Source: Streptomyces sp. LUP30
GTDB lineage: Bacteria; Actinomycetota; Actinomycetes; Streptomycetales; Streptomycetaceae
Direction of reading: 5' to 3'
Length of the DNA: 64,000 nt
Assembly (NCBI RefSeq): GCF_001746365.1
Contig: NZ_MJAJ01000037.1
Coordinates: 1 to 64,000 of the forward strand
The notes below the pieces were generated by a model. The model did no database searches. It saw only the letters and a list, made by a program, of their open reading frames with translations, and was not told the DNA's origin. Shown here piece by piece: positions 15,679 to 25,600 of the stretch (the first letter of the stretch is position 1; every line of letters starts with the position of its first letter). The position numbers and the translations under genes are program-made.

Positions 15679-17259
15679 TCATGAGCAGACCTTGCCGTCC
15701 TTCGGCACCGTCCCCTTCAGCAGATAGGCGTTCACCGTCGAGGCGACGCAGGCGTTCCCGCTCGTGTAGGCGCCATGTCCCTCGCCCTTCCAGGTGAGCA
15801 GCACCCCGACCCCCTTGCCGAGTTCGTCCGCCATCTTGCGCGCGCCCTCGTACGGTGTCGCCGGGTCCCCGGTGTTGCCGACCAGCAGGATCGGCGCCGA
15901 GCCCGCCGCGCTCACCTCCGGGGTGTCGTACTGTCCGGCCACCGGCCAGTCGTGGCACCAGCCGGCCGTGTCCCAGCCCAGGAAGTCCCCGAAGACGGGC
16001 GAGATCTTCTCGAACTCCGCCAGCCGCTTCTTCGTCGCCTCCGCGGTCGGCCTCTGCCGGTCGTCCAAGCACGATATGACCCGTTGGGCGTGGGCCGACG
16101 TGCCGTAGTGCCCCGAGGAGTCGCGGTCGTTGTAGCCGTCGGCGAGCGCCAGAAGCTCGGTGCCGTCCCCGTCCTTCGCCGCCGCCAGCGCGCTGGTCAG
16201 GCGCGGCCAGCTCTGCTCGCTGTACAGCGGCACCACGATGCCGGTGAGGGCGAGCGTCTGCGTCAGCCTGCGCCCGCCCGAGGCAGGCAGCGGCGCGGCG
16301 TCGAGCCGGTCCAGCAGGTCCGCGATCTCCCGGGTGCCTTTCTTCGGGTCCTCGCCCGTCGACTCGAGGTAGTCGTCGAGAGCCCGCTGGAAGCCGCGCG
16401 CCTGGTTCTGCGCATGGCCCACCGCGTCGGCTGTGGGGTCGACGACGGCGTCCAGGACGACCCGCCCCACGTTCTTCGGGAACAGGTGGGCGTACACGCC
16501 GCCCAGTTCGGTGCCGTAGGAGATGCCGAAGTAGTGCATCTTCCGATCGCCCAGGACCTGACGCATCAGGTCCATGTCGCGGGCGGTGTCGGTCGTCGAC
16601 GCGTGCGCCATCAGCTTGCCCGCCGCCTTCGCGCAGCCCTTGCCGAAGCCGGTGGCGTCCTGGAAGAAGGCCCGTTCCTCCTCCGGGGTGTCGGGGGTGT
16701 AGTCCAGCGACTCGGCGGCCTGGATCTCCTTGTCGCTGCGACAGCGGACGCCCTCGCTGGCCCCGACCGAGCGCGGATCCCAGCTCACCAGGTCGTAGTG
16801 CTCGCGCAGCGTGGAGAACGTGGGGCCGAAGGCGGGCAGCGTCGAGACGCCCGAGCCGCCGGGCCCGCCGAAGTTGACCAGCAGCGAGCCGGCCCGGTCG
16901 CCTCCGCTCGCGCGCGACCTGGCGCGCACCAGGGCGATGCCGATGGTGTCGCCGTCCGGCCTCGACCAGTCCAGGGGTGTCTTCAGCGTGGCGCACTGCC
17001 AGTCGCCGTCCGGCGCGGCCGAGTCCGTGGTGTCCTTGCAGCGTCCCCAGTGCAACTTCTGTCCGGTCAGCGAGGCGGGCGGGGCGATCGCGGCGCCCGT
17101 CGTCGCGGAGGAGCCGGTCGAGGCGGGTGCGTCGGCCGTGCTCCCCCTACCGTCCCCGCTCCCGTCACCGTCCCCGCTCGCGCCGGACCCGCCGCCGCAG
17201 CCCGTCGCCAGCAGTGCGGCGGCGGCCCCCAGCGCCGTCCACCGTCCCCATCGCGCCAT
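15679..17259 (-). CDS. Secreted alpha/beta hydrolase lipoprotein, tripeptidyl-aminopeptidase type
   Basis: The 526-residue protein begins with a lipoprotein signal (basic start, hydrophobic AALGAAAALLATGC with the Cys near 21) and a Ser/Gly/Asp linker. The body is an alpha/beta hydrolase of the streptomycete Tap family: NFGGPGGSG oxyanion region, nucleophile in GISYGTELGG, Asp in GNTGDPATPY and His in GEGHGAY, with a C-terminal TAP-like domain and paired cysteines for disulfides. It probably trims peptides outside the cell. The next gene upstream on the same strand is a paralogue with a nearly identical 124-bp block, suggesting tandem duplication. Confidence 0.88.
   Translation of the reverse strand: MARWGRWTALGAAAALLATGCGGGSGASGDGDGSGDGRGSTADAPASTGSSATTGAAIAPPASLTGQKLHWGRCKDTTDSAAPDGDWQCATLKTPLDWSRPDGDTIGIALVRARSRASGGDRAGSLLVNFGGPGGSGVSTLPAFGPTFSTLREHYDLVSWDPRSVGASEGVRCRSDKEIQAAESLDYTPDTPEEERAFFQDATGFGKGCAKAAGKLMAHASTTDTARDMDLMRQVLGDRKMHYFGISYGTELGGVYAHLFPKNVGRVVLDAVVDPTADAVGHAQNQARGFQRALDDYLESTGEDPKKGTREIADLLDRLDAAPLPASGGRRLTQTLALTGIVVPLYSEQSWPRLTSALAAAKDGDGTELLALADGYNDRDSSGHYGTSAHAQRVISCLDDRQRPTAEATKKRLAEFEKISPVFGDFLGWDTAGWCHDWPVAGQYDTPEVSAAGSAPILLVGNTGDPATPYEGARKMADELGKGVGVLLTWKGEGHGAYTSGNACVASTVNAYLLKGTVPKDGKVCS
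16461..16584. repeat. 124-bp block shared with 18231-18354
   Basis: The two tandem hydrolase genes match at 119 of 124 positions here (offset 1770 bp), while the flanking coding sequence is much more diverged. The block encodes the region around the nucleophile GISYG, so gene conversion or strong constraint is possible. Confidence 0.85.
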
Positions 17260-17424
17260 TGCGCTTCCCCCCTCGCGGGCCGCCCGCGCTCGGCGGCGGG
17301 CGGCTGTCAGGCCATAGTAGGCGGCGGGCGATCCGCCCGCCGGAGCCTGTGGATAACCTTTTGACCTGCGGCTTTTCCGGAAGTCGAGACATCCGGAGGG
17401 GTGGGGCGCGGAGCGCGGCGGGTG

Positions 17425-18969
17425 TCAGGAGCAGACGGTTCCGGCGGCGGGCACGGTGCCGTTCAGCAGGTAGCCGTTCACCGCTTTCTGCACGCACTTG
17501 TTCTTGCTGTCGTACGCGCCGTGGCCCTGCCCCTTGTACGTCAGCTCGACCCCGACACCCCGGCCCAGCGCGTCCACCATCTTGCGCGCGCCCGCGTACG
17601 GGGTCGCCGGGTCTCCGGTGTTGCCCACGACCAGGATCGGCGCCGACCCCTGCGCGCTCACGTCCGGATGGTCGGCGGCGCCCGGCACGGCCCAGTCGGT
17701 GCAACTCACCATGCCCCAGGCCAGGAAGTCCCCGAAGACGCGGGACGCGGCCCGGAACCGGGGCAGCCTCTCCTGCACGTAGGCGGTCGAGTAGCGCGGC
17801 TTGTCGTCGGCGCAGTTGATGGAGACGTTGGCGGCCGTGATGTTGCTGTACTCGCCGTTCTCACTGCGCCCGTTCATCAGGTCGGACAGCAGCATCAGGG
17901 TCTGGCCGTCCCCCGCGTAGGCCTGCTCGAGGCCTTCGGTGAGGTACGTCCAGAACTCCTTGGCGTACAGCGCCTGCGCGATGCCGTTGGTCGCGGCGCT
18001 CTGGGTCAGCACCCGCGGGAAGATGCCCGGGATGGGCTTGCGGTCGAGGGCCCGCAGAAGTTCCGTGATCCGGTCCTCGACGTCGCGCGCGGTGTTTCCG
18101 ACGGGGCAGTCCTCCGTCTTGGACGTGCAGTCCTCGGCGAAGTTGTCGAGCGCGAGCTGGAAGCCCCTGGCCTGCCCGAGCGAGCCCTGCTCGGACGTCT
18201 GCGTGGGGTCGACGACCCCGTCGAACACCGCCCGCCCCACGTTCTTGGGGAACAGGTGGGCGTACACGCCGCCCAGTTCGGTGCCGTAGGAGATGCCGAA
18301 ATAGTGCATCTTCCGGTCACCGAGGACCTGACGCATCAGGTCCATGTCGCGGGCCGCGTCGGTGGTCCGCACATGCGGGAGCATCTTCGCGGAGTTCTTC
18401 TCGCAGGCCGCGTTGAACTTCTTGGTGTTCTTCAGCAGGGCGGTCCGCTCCGCGGCGTCGTCGGGCGTCGAGTCCTGCTGGAAGTAGGCGTCGAGCTGCT
18501 GGTCGTTCTCGCATCGCACGCCGGCGCTGCGGCCGACTCCGCGCGGGTCGAAGCTGACCAGGTCGTAGCGGGTGCGCAGGGCCGCGTACTGGTCGCCGAA
18601 GGCGGGCAGGGTGGACACGCCCGAGCCGCCCGGGCCGCCGAAGTTGAAGATCAGCGAGCCGATGCGTCTGTCGCGTTCGCCGTCGGCCCGGGCCCTGATC
18701 AGGGCGATGTCCACGGTGTCGCCCTGGGGGTCCGCCCAGTCGAGGGGCGCTTTCATGGTGGCGCACTGCCATGCGCCGCCGTGCGGCAGCGGAGAGGGTG
18801 CACTGCCGCCTCCTTCCGCCTGCGAGGGGGCGGGGCAGTCCTTCCAGGTCAGCTTCTGGGCCGTCAGCCCCTCGTCGCCTGCCTCGTCGCCGCACCCCGC
18901 CACCAAAGAGGACAACAGCGCGCAGGCGGCGGTCACGGCGGCGAGGCGCGGACGGGAGGGGTTCGGCAT
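17425..18969 (-). CDS. Secreted alpha/beta hydrolase lipoprotein, paralogue of the downstream gene
   Basis: This 514-residue protein is a paralogue of the hydrolase at 15679-17259. It has a good lipobox (SLVAGC, Cys near 26), NFGGPGGSG, the nucleophile elbow GISYGTELGG, Asp in GNTGDPATPY and His in GQGHGAY. All catalytic residues are present, so it should be an active extracellular exopeptidase-like enzyme. ATG 18969 gives a proper signal peptide; a longer frame exists upstream but has no signal features. A 165-bp gap separates the two paralogues, so they may be transcribed separately. Confidence 0.88.
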   Translation of the reverse strand: MPNPSRPRLAAVTAACALLSSLVAGCGDEAGDEGLTAQKLTWKDCPAPSQAEGGGSAPSPLPHGGAWQCATMKAPLDWADPQGDTVDIALIRARADGERDRRIGSLIFNFGGPGGSGVSTLPAFGDQYAALRTRYDLVSFDPRGVGRSAGVRCENDQQLDAYFQQDSTPDDAAERTALLKNTKKFNAACEKNSAKMLPHVRTTDAARDMDLMRQVLGDRKMHYFGISYGTELGGVYAHLFPKNVGRAVFDGVVDPTQTSEQGSLGQARGFQLALDNFAEDCTSKTEDCPVGNTARDVEDRITELLRALDRKPIPGIFPRVLTQSAATNGIAQALYAKEFWTYLTEGLEQAYAGDGQTLMLLSDLMNGRSENGEYSNITAANVSINCADDKPRYSTAYVQERLPRFRAASRVFGDFLAWGMVSCTDWAVPGAADHPDVSAQGSAPILVVGNTGDPATPYAGARKMVDALGRGVGVELTYKGQGHGAYDSKNKCVQKAVNGYLLNGTVPAAGTVCS

Positions 18970-19055
18970 GAACCCATCCTGCGGCGGTGCGCGGGCCTGC
19001 GCGCGGGGCGCGGGCCCGTACGAGGGAAAGCCGTCCGGTTCGGTCGGGCGGTCCC

Positions 19056-21746
19056 CTACAGGGCGCCCTTGCGGCTCAGGTGGTTGAAGGCGAGCCAGCC
19101 CGGGAGGACCGGCAGCCACAGCGTCAGCAGACGGAAGAGCAGCACCGCGGGAGCCGCGACCTCCTTGGGGAGCCCGACCGCGATCAGGCCGACCGTCAGG
19201 GTCGCCTCGACGGCGCCGACTCCGCCCGGCGTCGGTGCGGCGGAGCCGAGCGCGTTGCCGGCGAGGAAGACGACGGCGACGCTGGCGATGCTCAGCGACG
19301 TCGACCCGTCGCCGAACGCGCGGATCGACGCGTCCAGGCACATCACGAAGCACGCGGTGAGCAGAAGCATGCCGCCGATGCCGGTGACCAGCTTCTGCGG
19401 CCGCTGGAGCACGTCCAGCATGCGCGGCACGACGCCGGCGAACAGGGACCTCACGCGCGTGGAGACGAACTTGCGCAGGAACGGCACCGAGGTCACCACG
19501 AGCACGAGCACCGCCACCGTGAGCAGACCCGCGATGACCGTGCGGGACGGCGACAGCGACGGGGTCTTCTCGGTCCCGGTCAGATAGCCGAACGACAGCA
19601 GCATCAGGATGTGGCAGCCGAGCCCGAACAGCTGCGAGGCGCCGACGCTGGCCACCGCGAGACCCGGCCGCACCCCCGCGCGCTGCAGGAAGCGCGTGTT
19701 GAGCGCGACCCCGCCGACCGCGGCCGGAGCGACGATCTTCACGAAGGACCCGGCGACCTGGGCGCCCACGGTCCGCGGGAACGGCACCCGCTCCGGGACG
19801 AAGCCCAGCAGGCTCATCGCCGCCGCCACGTAGCTCAGTGCGGAGAACAGCACGGCGGCGGCCACCCAGCCCCACTGCGCGTTCTCGATGAGCGGGCCGA
19901 ACTCGATGTGCGTGAGCTGCGTCAACAGGAAGTACGCGCCGATCGCGCCCGCGATGAAACTCATCAGGGTGCGCGGCCGGACCCGTTCGAGCCGGGCCGG
20001 TTCGACCGGCGCCTGGGGGCGGATGAGCAGCACCTCGTGCCGGATCTGCGTCAGCAGGTCCTCCTCGCGGGCCCCCTCCACCGCCTCGTCGATGGCCCGC
20101 TTCTCGGCCCGCGCCTCCGCGCGTTCGGCCTTCTTGCCCGGTTTCTCGAGGGCGACGGTTCCGGCGTCGTCGTGGTGTGTCGACTCCAGTCGCGCCTGCT
20201 TGGCCTGCTGGGAGGCCTGGAGGACAGCCTCGCGCTCCCGCTGCGCCCGCTCGCGTGCCAGCCTGCGCAGCGTCGCGCGCGTGGAGCGCGTCAGCGCGAT
20301 GGGCTGCAGCATCGGCAGACAGTCCGCGACCGCGTCCGGTCCGAGCACGCCCACCGCGGAGGCCACCGCCCGCTCGGCGCCGACCCGCAGCCCGAGCGTC
20401 GTCACCAACTGGGCGACGTCCATGCGCAGCAGCAGGTCGCCGGCCGCGATCTCCCCGCCGCGGAGATCGGTGAGGATCACCGTGCCGGAACGATCCACCA
20501 GGATCGCGTCGCCCGCGAGCCGGCGGTGCGCGATCCGCCGTGACTGCAGCGCCCGCACCTGGTGCCATGCGTTGCGCAGCAGATCGTCGGTGATCTCCTC
20601 GTCCGCCAGCGAGTCGAGGGTGCGGCCGCCGGTGTGCTCGTAGACGAGTATCACCGCGTCGGGCCCGAGTTCCGAGGTCGCGATCAGCTTCGGCGCGTTG
20701 GCGCCCGCCGCGATGGCCGCGTAGGCGAGCAGCGCCTCCTGCTCCAGCGCCTGGCGCAGCGACTGCAGGCTGCTGCGGGTGGCGAAGCCGCGCAGGGCCA
20801 GATTGCGCCACGCGCGGTAGAAGAAGCCCTGGGCCTGCTGCTCCCGGTCGACGACCGTGACGTCCAGCGGCGGGCCGTCCTCCAGGGTGACGAAGTAGCG
20901 TCGGCCGCGGTCTCCCTCGGCCGCGTCGGGAACCTCCTCGCGGGCCGCGCTCACCGGGCGGAACCCGACGTGCCGCAGGCCCGCCATCAGCGTCCGTCCC
21001 GTGGGGCGTACGTTCGGCGAGCCGACCGCGTACAGCGTCCCGTACGCGACGGTCCAGCCGATCAGCACCGTGAGGATGATCGAGAAGGGTGTCGTGTAGC
21101 CGGTGACGAGCATCGAGAAGGCGTCCAGCAGCAGCACGATCCACAGCACCGAGCGCCAGCGCGGCCGCCGCGACATGCCGACGGCGGTCATGTAGGCGAT
21201 GACGGGCGCCAGGTAGCCGTGCACCGGGTCGGTGAGGGCGTGGATGTCACCGGGGGAGGGCTGGGTGAGCGCCTCCTGGATCGATCCCGGAGCGCCCTTG
21301 GCGACCCAGAGGTCGGTGGCGAGGGTCACGCCGTGCGCGAGGACCGCCGCGAGCACGCCGTCGGCGATGCGCAGTCCGTCCCGCTTGATCAGCCGCTCGA
21401 TCGCGAACGCGACGGGCACCAGCAGGATCGCGATGCTGGACGCCAGTCCGGCGATCTTGATCAGGAGATCGGGGGCCTGACCGGTGCCCTTGTTGATGTC
21501 CTGTTCGAGGCCCGAGGTCGTTCCGTGTGCGAAGGCGGCGATGGCCAGCAGCACGACGACGGCGAGCACGCCGATCAGCAGGCGCATCAGGTCGGAAGGA
21601 CGGTGCACGCGCGCGGGAAGCAGGGGTTCGTCGCCCTCCACCTCGTCGATGTGCACCTCCTCCAGTGCCTCGTCGGCGACGTCCGGGCGCGGCGCGGCGT
21701 CAGAGGTGCCTTCCGCGCCCTCAGGTCGCACGCCCTGCTGCTTCAT
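19056..21746 (-). CDS. Large membrane protein: kinase-like domain plus lysyl-PG-synthase/UPF0104 transmembrane domain
   Basis: The product has about 896 residues. An acidic N-terminus is followed by several transmembrane helices (about 40-250). A cytoplasmic region at about 280-520 resembles a degenerate protein kinase-like fold (VYEHTGGRTLDSL hinge; HRRLAGDAILVD in the catalytic-loop position with Asp changed to Arg/Leu; LTDLRGGE). A Lys/Glu/Arg-rich linker leads to a C-terminal eight-helix UPF0104 domain (about 600-890) with the signature NALGSAAPTPGGVGAVE. UPF0104 domains form the flippase part of lysyl-phosphatidylglycerol synthases. No aminoacyl-transferase domain is present, so a lipid transport or signalling role is only inferred. 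GTG 21770 is an alternative start; ATG 21746 has the better AGAAGAG site. Confidence 0.85.
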   Translation of the reverse strand: MKQQGVRPEGAEGTSDAAPRPDVADEALEEVHIDEVEGDEPLLPARVHRPSDLMRLLIGVLAVVVLLAIAAFAHGTTSGLEQDINKGTGQAPDLLIKIAGLASSIAILLVPVAFAIERLIKRDGLRIADGVLAAVLAHGVTLATDLWVAKGAPGSIQEALTQPSPGDIHALTDPVHGYLAPVIAYMTAVGMSRRPRWRSVLWIVLLLDAFSMLVTGYTTPFSIILTVLIGWTVAYGTLYAVGSPNVRPTGRTLMAGLRHVGFRPVSAAREEVPDAAEGDRGRRYFVTLEDGPPLDVTVVDREQQAQGFFYRAWRNLALRGFATRSSLQSLRQALEQEALLAYAAIAAGANAPKLIATSELGPDAVILVYEHTGGRTLDSLADEEITDDLLRNAWHQVRALQSRRIAHRRLAGDAILVDRSGTVILTDLRGGEIAAGDLLLRMDVAQLVTTLGLRVGAERAVASAVGVLGPDAVADCLPMLQPIALTRSTRATLRRLARERAQREREAVLQASQQAKQARLESTHHDDAGTVALEKPGKKAERAEARAEKRAIDEAVEGAREEDLLTQIRHEVLLIRPQAPVEPARLERVRPRTLMSFIAGAIGAYFLLTQLTHIEFGPLIENAQWGWVAAAVLFSALSYVAAAMSLLGFVPERVPFPRTVGAQVAGSFVKIVAPAAVGGVALNTRFLQRAGVRPGLAVASVGASQLFGLGCHILMLLSFGYLTGTEKTPSLSPSRTVIAGLLTVAVLVLVVTSVPFLRKFVSTRVRSLFAGVVPRMLDVLQRPQKLVTGIGGMLLLTACFVMCLDASIRAFGDGSTSLSIASVAVVFLAGNALGSAAPTPGGVGAVEATLTVGLIAVGLPKEVAAPAVLLFRLLTLWLPVLPGWLAFNHLSRKGAL

Positions 21747-21932
21747 CGTCTCTTCTTGGTCTCGTATCACCGGTCACCGCCCGCACGATGGTGGCATGCC
21801 GCACCGACACACGGGGGCATCAGGGTGCAAATGCGGGGGCGCACAGTCTGCCCGACGGGCCGCCGGGGTGCGAGAGGCACACGGAGTCGCGGGCCCGTCG
21901 CATTGTCGGTGCCGTGGGGCAGGATGGGGCGG

Positions 21933-22319
21933 ATGAGCGAGCAGAGCCTTCCGGACGACGCCCGCCCGGAGTACACCGACGCCCTGCCGGAGTACGCCGA
22001 GCGGGTCCTCGAGGTCGCGGAGCTGATCCCGCCCGGGCGGGTCATGACGTACGGAGACGTCGCGGAATGGCTGGAGGAGGGCGGGCCGAGACAGGTCGGC
22101 CGGGTGATGGCGCTCTACGGCGGCGCCGCCCCCTGGTGGCGTGTCGTGCGCGCGGACGGGGTACTGCTCCCCGGCCACGAGCTGCGGGCGCTGGACCACT
22201 ACCGCGCCGAGGGCACCCCGCTGAAGGAGGCGGGCAGGGCGGCCGAGGGCCATGTGCCGCGTCTCGACATGAGACGGGCGAGATGGGACGGCGGCGAAGA
22301 CACGGGAGGTCACACCTGA
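21933..22319 (+). CDS. Alkyltransferase-like (ATL) DNA-binding protein, MGMT family
   Basis: The 128-residue protein has the MGMT DNA-binding fold: VAELIPPGRVMTYGDVAEWL near 28-47 and the motif GRVMALYGGAAPWWRVV near 56-72. The active-site PCHRV of true O6-alkylguanine transferases is PWWRV here, so the acceptor cysteine is replaced by Trp. Such ATL proteins bind alkylated guanine and hand it to nucleotide excision repair instead of repairing it. The family is called with confidence; the repair link is from homologues. An AGGATG box 6 nt before the ATG suggests a leaderless mRNA. It lies next to the adnAB DNA-repair genes, as in mycobacteria. Confidence 0.9.
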   Translation: MSEQSLPDDARPEYTDALPEYAERVLEVAELIPPGRVMTYGDVAEWLEEGGPRQVGRVMALYGGAAPWWRVVRADGVLLPGHELRALDHYRAEGTPLKEAGRAAEGHVPRLDMRRARWDGGEDTGGHT

Positions 22320-22648
22320 CAGCTTCCGCCATCGCAGGGGGCCGTGGGGACCTTGTGGCTCGTACGGGGGAAACAGCGCGAACAGGGCACGTCCGTGGCA
22401 TGGCGTACGTTCGAGGGGCGAGGGACGCGCGCGGTGTGCGGGCCGGGAGAGCCGTGTGGGCCGGGAGGGCTGTGCGGGCGACCCGGGTCGCGTGGGCGCC
22501 GAGGGCCGCGTGGGAACAACCGGAAGCTGTCTTTCCGGGTTGCCGGTCGGCGTAGCGTCGGCCGCACACGTCCCCCTCATCCCGCGATCACCGCTCTTCC
22601 CGAGCGTCGCTCCGTCAACCAGCACACCCACCAGGACCGGCGAACCAC
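22320..22648 (+). other. Intergenic region upstream of adnA
   Basis: No gene is supported in these 329 bases. A short inverted repeat, CCGGAA/TTTCCGG with a 6-nt loop, lies near 22520-22540. The region should contain the adnA promoter. Confidence 0.4.
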
Positions 22649-25600
22649 GTGAGCTCCTCTTCCTCCACCAGGCGCCTGTCGCACCCCCAGGGGCGACAGG
22701 GGAACCGTGGCGCTTACCGACTGGTGCGTACCCCGGCGGCCCGGGTGGACCCCCCTCGTCTGGACGCCGCCCAGCGCTCGGTGGTTGACCACGGCACCGG
22801 TCCGCTGCTCGTCCTGGCGGGTCCGGGCACGGGGAAGACCACCACGCTCGTCGAGTCCGTGGCGGCCAGGATCGCCCAGGGCGGCGACCCCGCGCGCATC
22901 CTGGTGCTCACCTTCAGCCGCAAGGCCGCCGTCGAACTGCGCGACCGGATGGCCCATCGCATGGGCGCGGCCCACGCGCCCCAGGCGACCACCTTCCACT
23001 CGTACTGCTACGCCCTGGTCCGCGCCCACCAGGACGCCGAGCTGTTCGTCGAACCCCTGCGGCTGCTGTCCGGCCCGGAGCAGGACGTGGCGGTCCGCGA
23101 GCTGCTCGCCGGCCAGCTCGACCTGCAACGCCTCGGCCTCGCGCATGTGCGGTGGCCGGACGAACTGCGCGCCTGCCTCACCACCCGCGGTTTCGCCGAC
23201 GAGGTCCGGGCGGTGCTGGCCCGAAGCCGCGAGCTGGGCCTCGACCCCGCTTCCCTGGACGCCTTCGCCCACCGCATCGGCCGTCCCGACTGGCGGGCCG
23301 CCGCCGCCTTCCTGGCCGAGTACCTCGACGTGCTCGACCTGCACGGTGTGATCGACTACGCGGAACTCGTCCACCGCGCGGTCCTCCTCGCCCACCGCGC
23401 CGAGGTCGCCGAGCGGCTCGCCGCGCAGTACGACGCGGTGTTCGTCGACGAGTACCAGGACACCGATCCGGCCCAGGTGCGGCTGCTCCACGCCCTCGCC
23501 GGCGGCGGCCGGACCCTGGTGGCCTTCGGCGACCCCGACCAGTCGATCTACACCTTCCGAGGCGCCGACGTGAACGGCATCCTGGACTTCCCGCACGCCT
23601 TCCCGCGCCCCGACGGCCGTCCGGCGCCCGTCGAGGTCCTGCGCACCTCCCGTCGCTCCGGAGCCGCCCTGCTGGCCGCCACCCGGCTGCTGACCCAGCG
23701 GATGCCGCTGACCCGCCTGCCCGCCGAGAAGGTCCGCGCGCACCGCGAACTCTCCGCCGCACGGGACGGCGGCAGCGTCGAGGTCCACACGTATCCGACC
23801 CCGGGCGCCGAGCTCGACAACGTCGCCGACATCCTGCGCCGCGCACACCTGGAGGACGGCGTGCCGTGGCGCGAGATGGCCGTCCTGGTGCGCGCAGGCT
23901 CCCGCACGATCCCGACGGTCCGCCGCGCCCTCACCGCGGCGGGCGTCCCCCTCGACATCGACGGCGACGACCTCCCCCTGCGCCACGAACCGGCGGTCGC
24001 CCCCCTGCTGACGGCACTCCGGGCGATCGCCACGGCAGAGACCGCCCCGCCGACGGCGGCCGCCTCGGCGCCACCCGGCGAGGACGCCGACACCGAGGAC
24101 GCCCACACCGAGGGCGCGCACGCCCCGGGGACGGCGCAGGATCCAGAGGGCACCCGGGACGACGACGGCACCGGGGACCCCGACGATGCGCAGGGCGCGG
24201 AGGCGGGAGATTCCGTGGAGCGCGCCCAGGACGCCGGAGGGGCCGACGCCTGCTGGCTCGACACCGAAACCGCCCTCACCCTGCTCGCCTCGCCCCTCGC
24301 CGGCATGGACGCCGCCGATCTGCGTCGCCTCGGCCGTGCGCTGCGCGACGAGGAGCGGGCCGCCGGGAACCCGCTGCCGCCGCCCTCCGACGTCCTGCTC
24401 GCGCGAGCGCTGGCCCAGCCGGAGCGGCTGGTGGCCCACGACCCGGCCTACGCGCGCGGTGCCCAGCGCCTGGGCGCGCTGCTGGCGACGGCCCGCGAGC
24501 GTCTCGCGCGTGGCGGCACGGCCGAGGAGGCGCTATGGGACCTGTGGGACGGCACGCCCTGGCCCGCGCGCCTTGAACGGGCCGCCCGGCGCGGCGGCGC
24601 GGCCGGCCGCAACGCCGACCGGGACCTGGACGCCGTGTGCGCCCTGTTCGCCACCGCCGCGCGAGCGGAGGAGCGCACCGGCGGGCGCGGCGCGCTGAAC
24701 TTCCTGGCCGAGATCGAGGCCGAGGACATCGCCGCCGACACCCTCGCCCGGCGGGCCGTACGTCCCGACGCGGTGCGTCTGATGACCGCCCACCGCGCCA
24801 AGGGCCTGGAGTGGAGCCTGGTCGTGGTGGCCGGTGTGCAGGAGGGCCTGTGGCCGGACCTGCGCCGCCGCGGATCCCTCCTGGAGGCCGACCGCATCGG
24901 GCGCGACGGACTCGCCGAGCCGCTCACCCCGGGGGCGCTGCTCGCCGAGGAGCGCCGCCTCTTCTACGTGGCCGCGACCCGCGCGCGGGAGCGACTCGTC
25001 GTCACCGCCGTGAAGGCGCCCGCCGACGACGGCGACCAGCCCTCCCGCTTCCTGACCGAACTCGGCGTCGAACTCAAGGACGTCACGAGCCGCCCCCGCC
25101 GCCCCCTGTCGGTCGCCGCTCTGGTCGCCGAACTGCGCGCCACCACGGTGGACCCGCGCGCCTCCGCCACGCTCAGGGAGGCCGCCGCCCGTCGCCTGGC
25201 CCGGCTGGCGGCCCTCGCCGACGAGGACGGCAGGCCCCTGGTGCCGGCCGCCCACCCCTACCGCTGGTGGGGCATGTTCGAGCCGACCGAGAGCAAGGTG
25301 CCGCTGCGCGACCGCGACCAGCCAGTCGTGCTCTCCGGCAGCGCCCTCGACCAGCTCGCCAACACCTGCGCGCTGCAGTGGTTCCTGGGCCGCGAGGTGA
25401 AGGCCGACGCCCCCGCCACGGTCGCCCAGGGCTTCGGCAACGTGGTGCACGTCCTCGCCGACGAGGTCGCCTCCGGGCACACCCCGGCCGACCTGGACGT
25501 CCTCATGGAACGCCTCGACTCCGTGTGGAACGCCCTGGCCTTCGACGCCCCCTGGAAGTCGGCGCAGGAGAAGGCGCACGCGCGCGTGGCGCTCGAACGC

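Noticed and set aside
12680..16996. 1438-codon minus-strand ORF
   Set aside because: It runs antisense through the epimerase, spherulin-like and moeZ genes and in another frame of the hydrolase; composition is Arg/Gly-rich without motifs.
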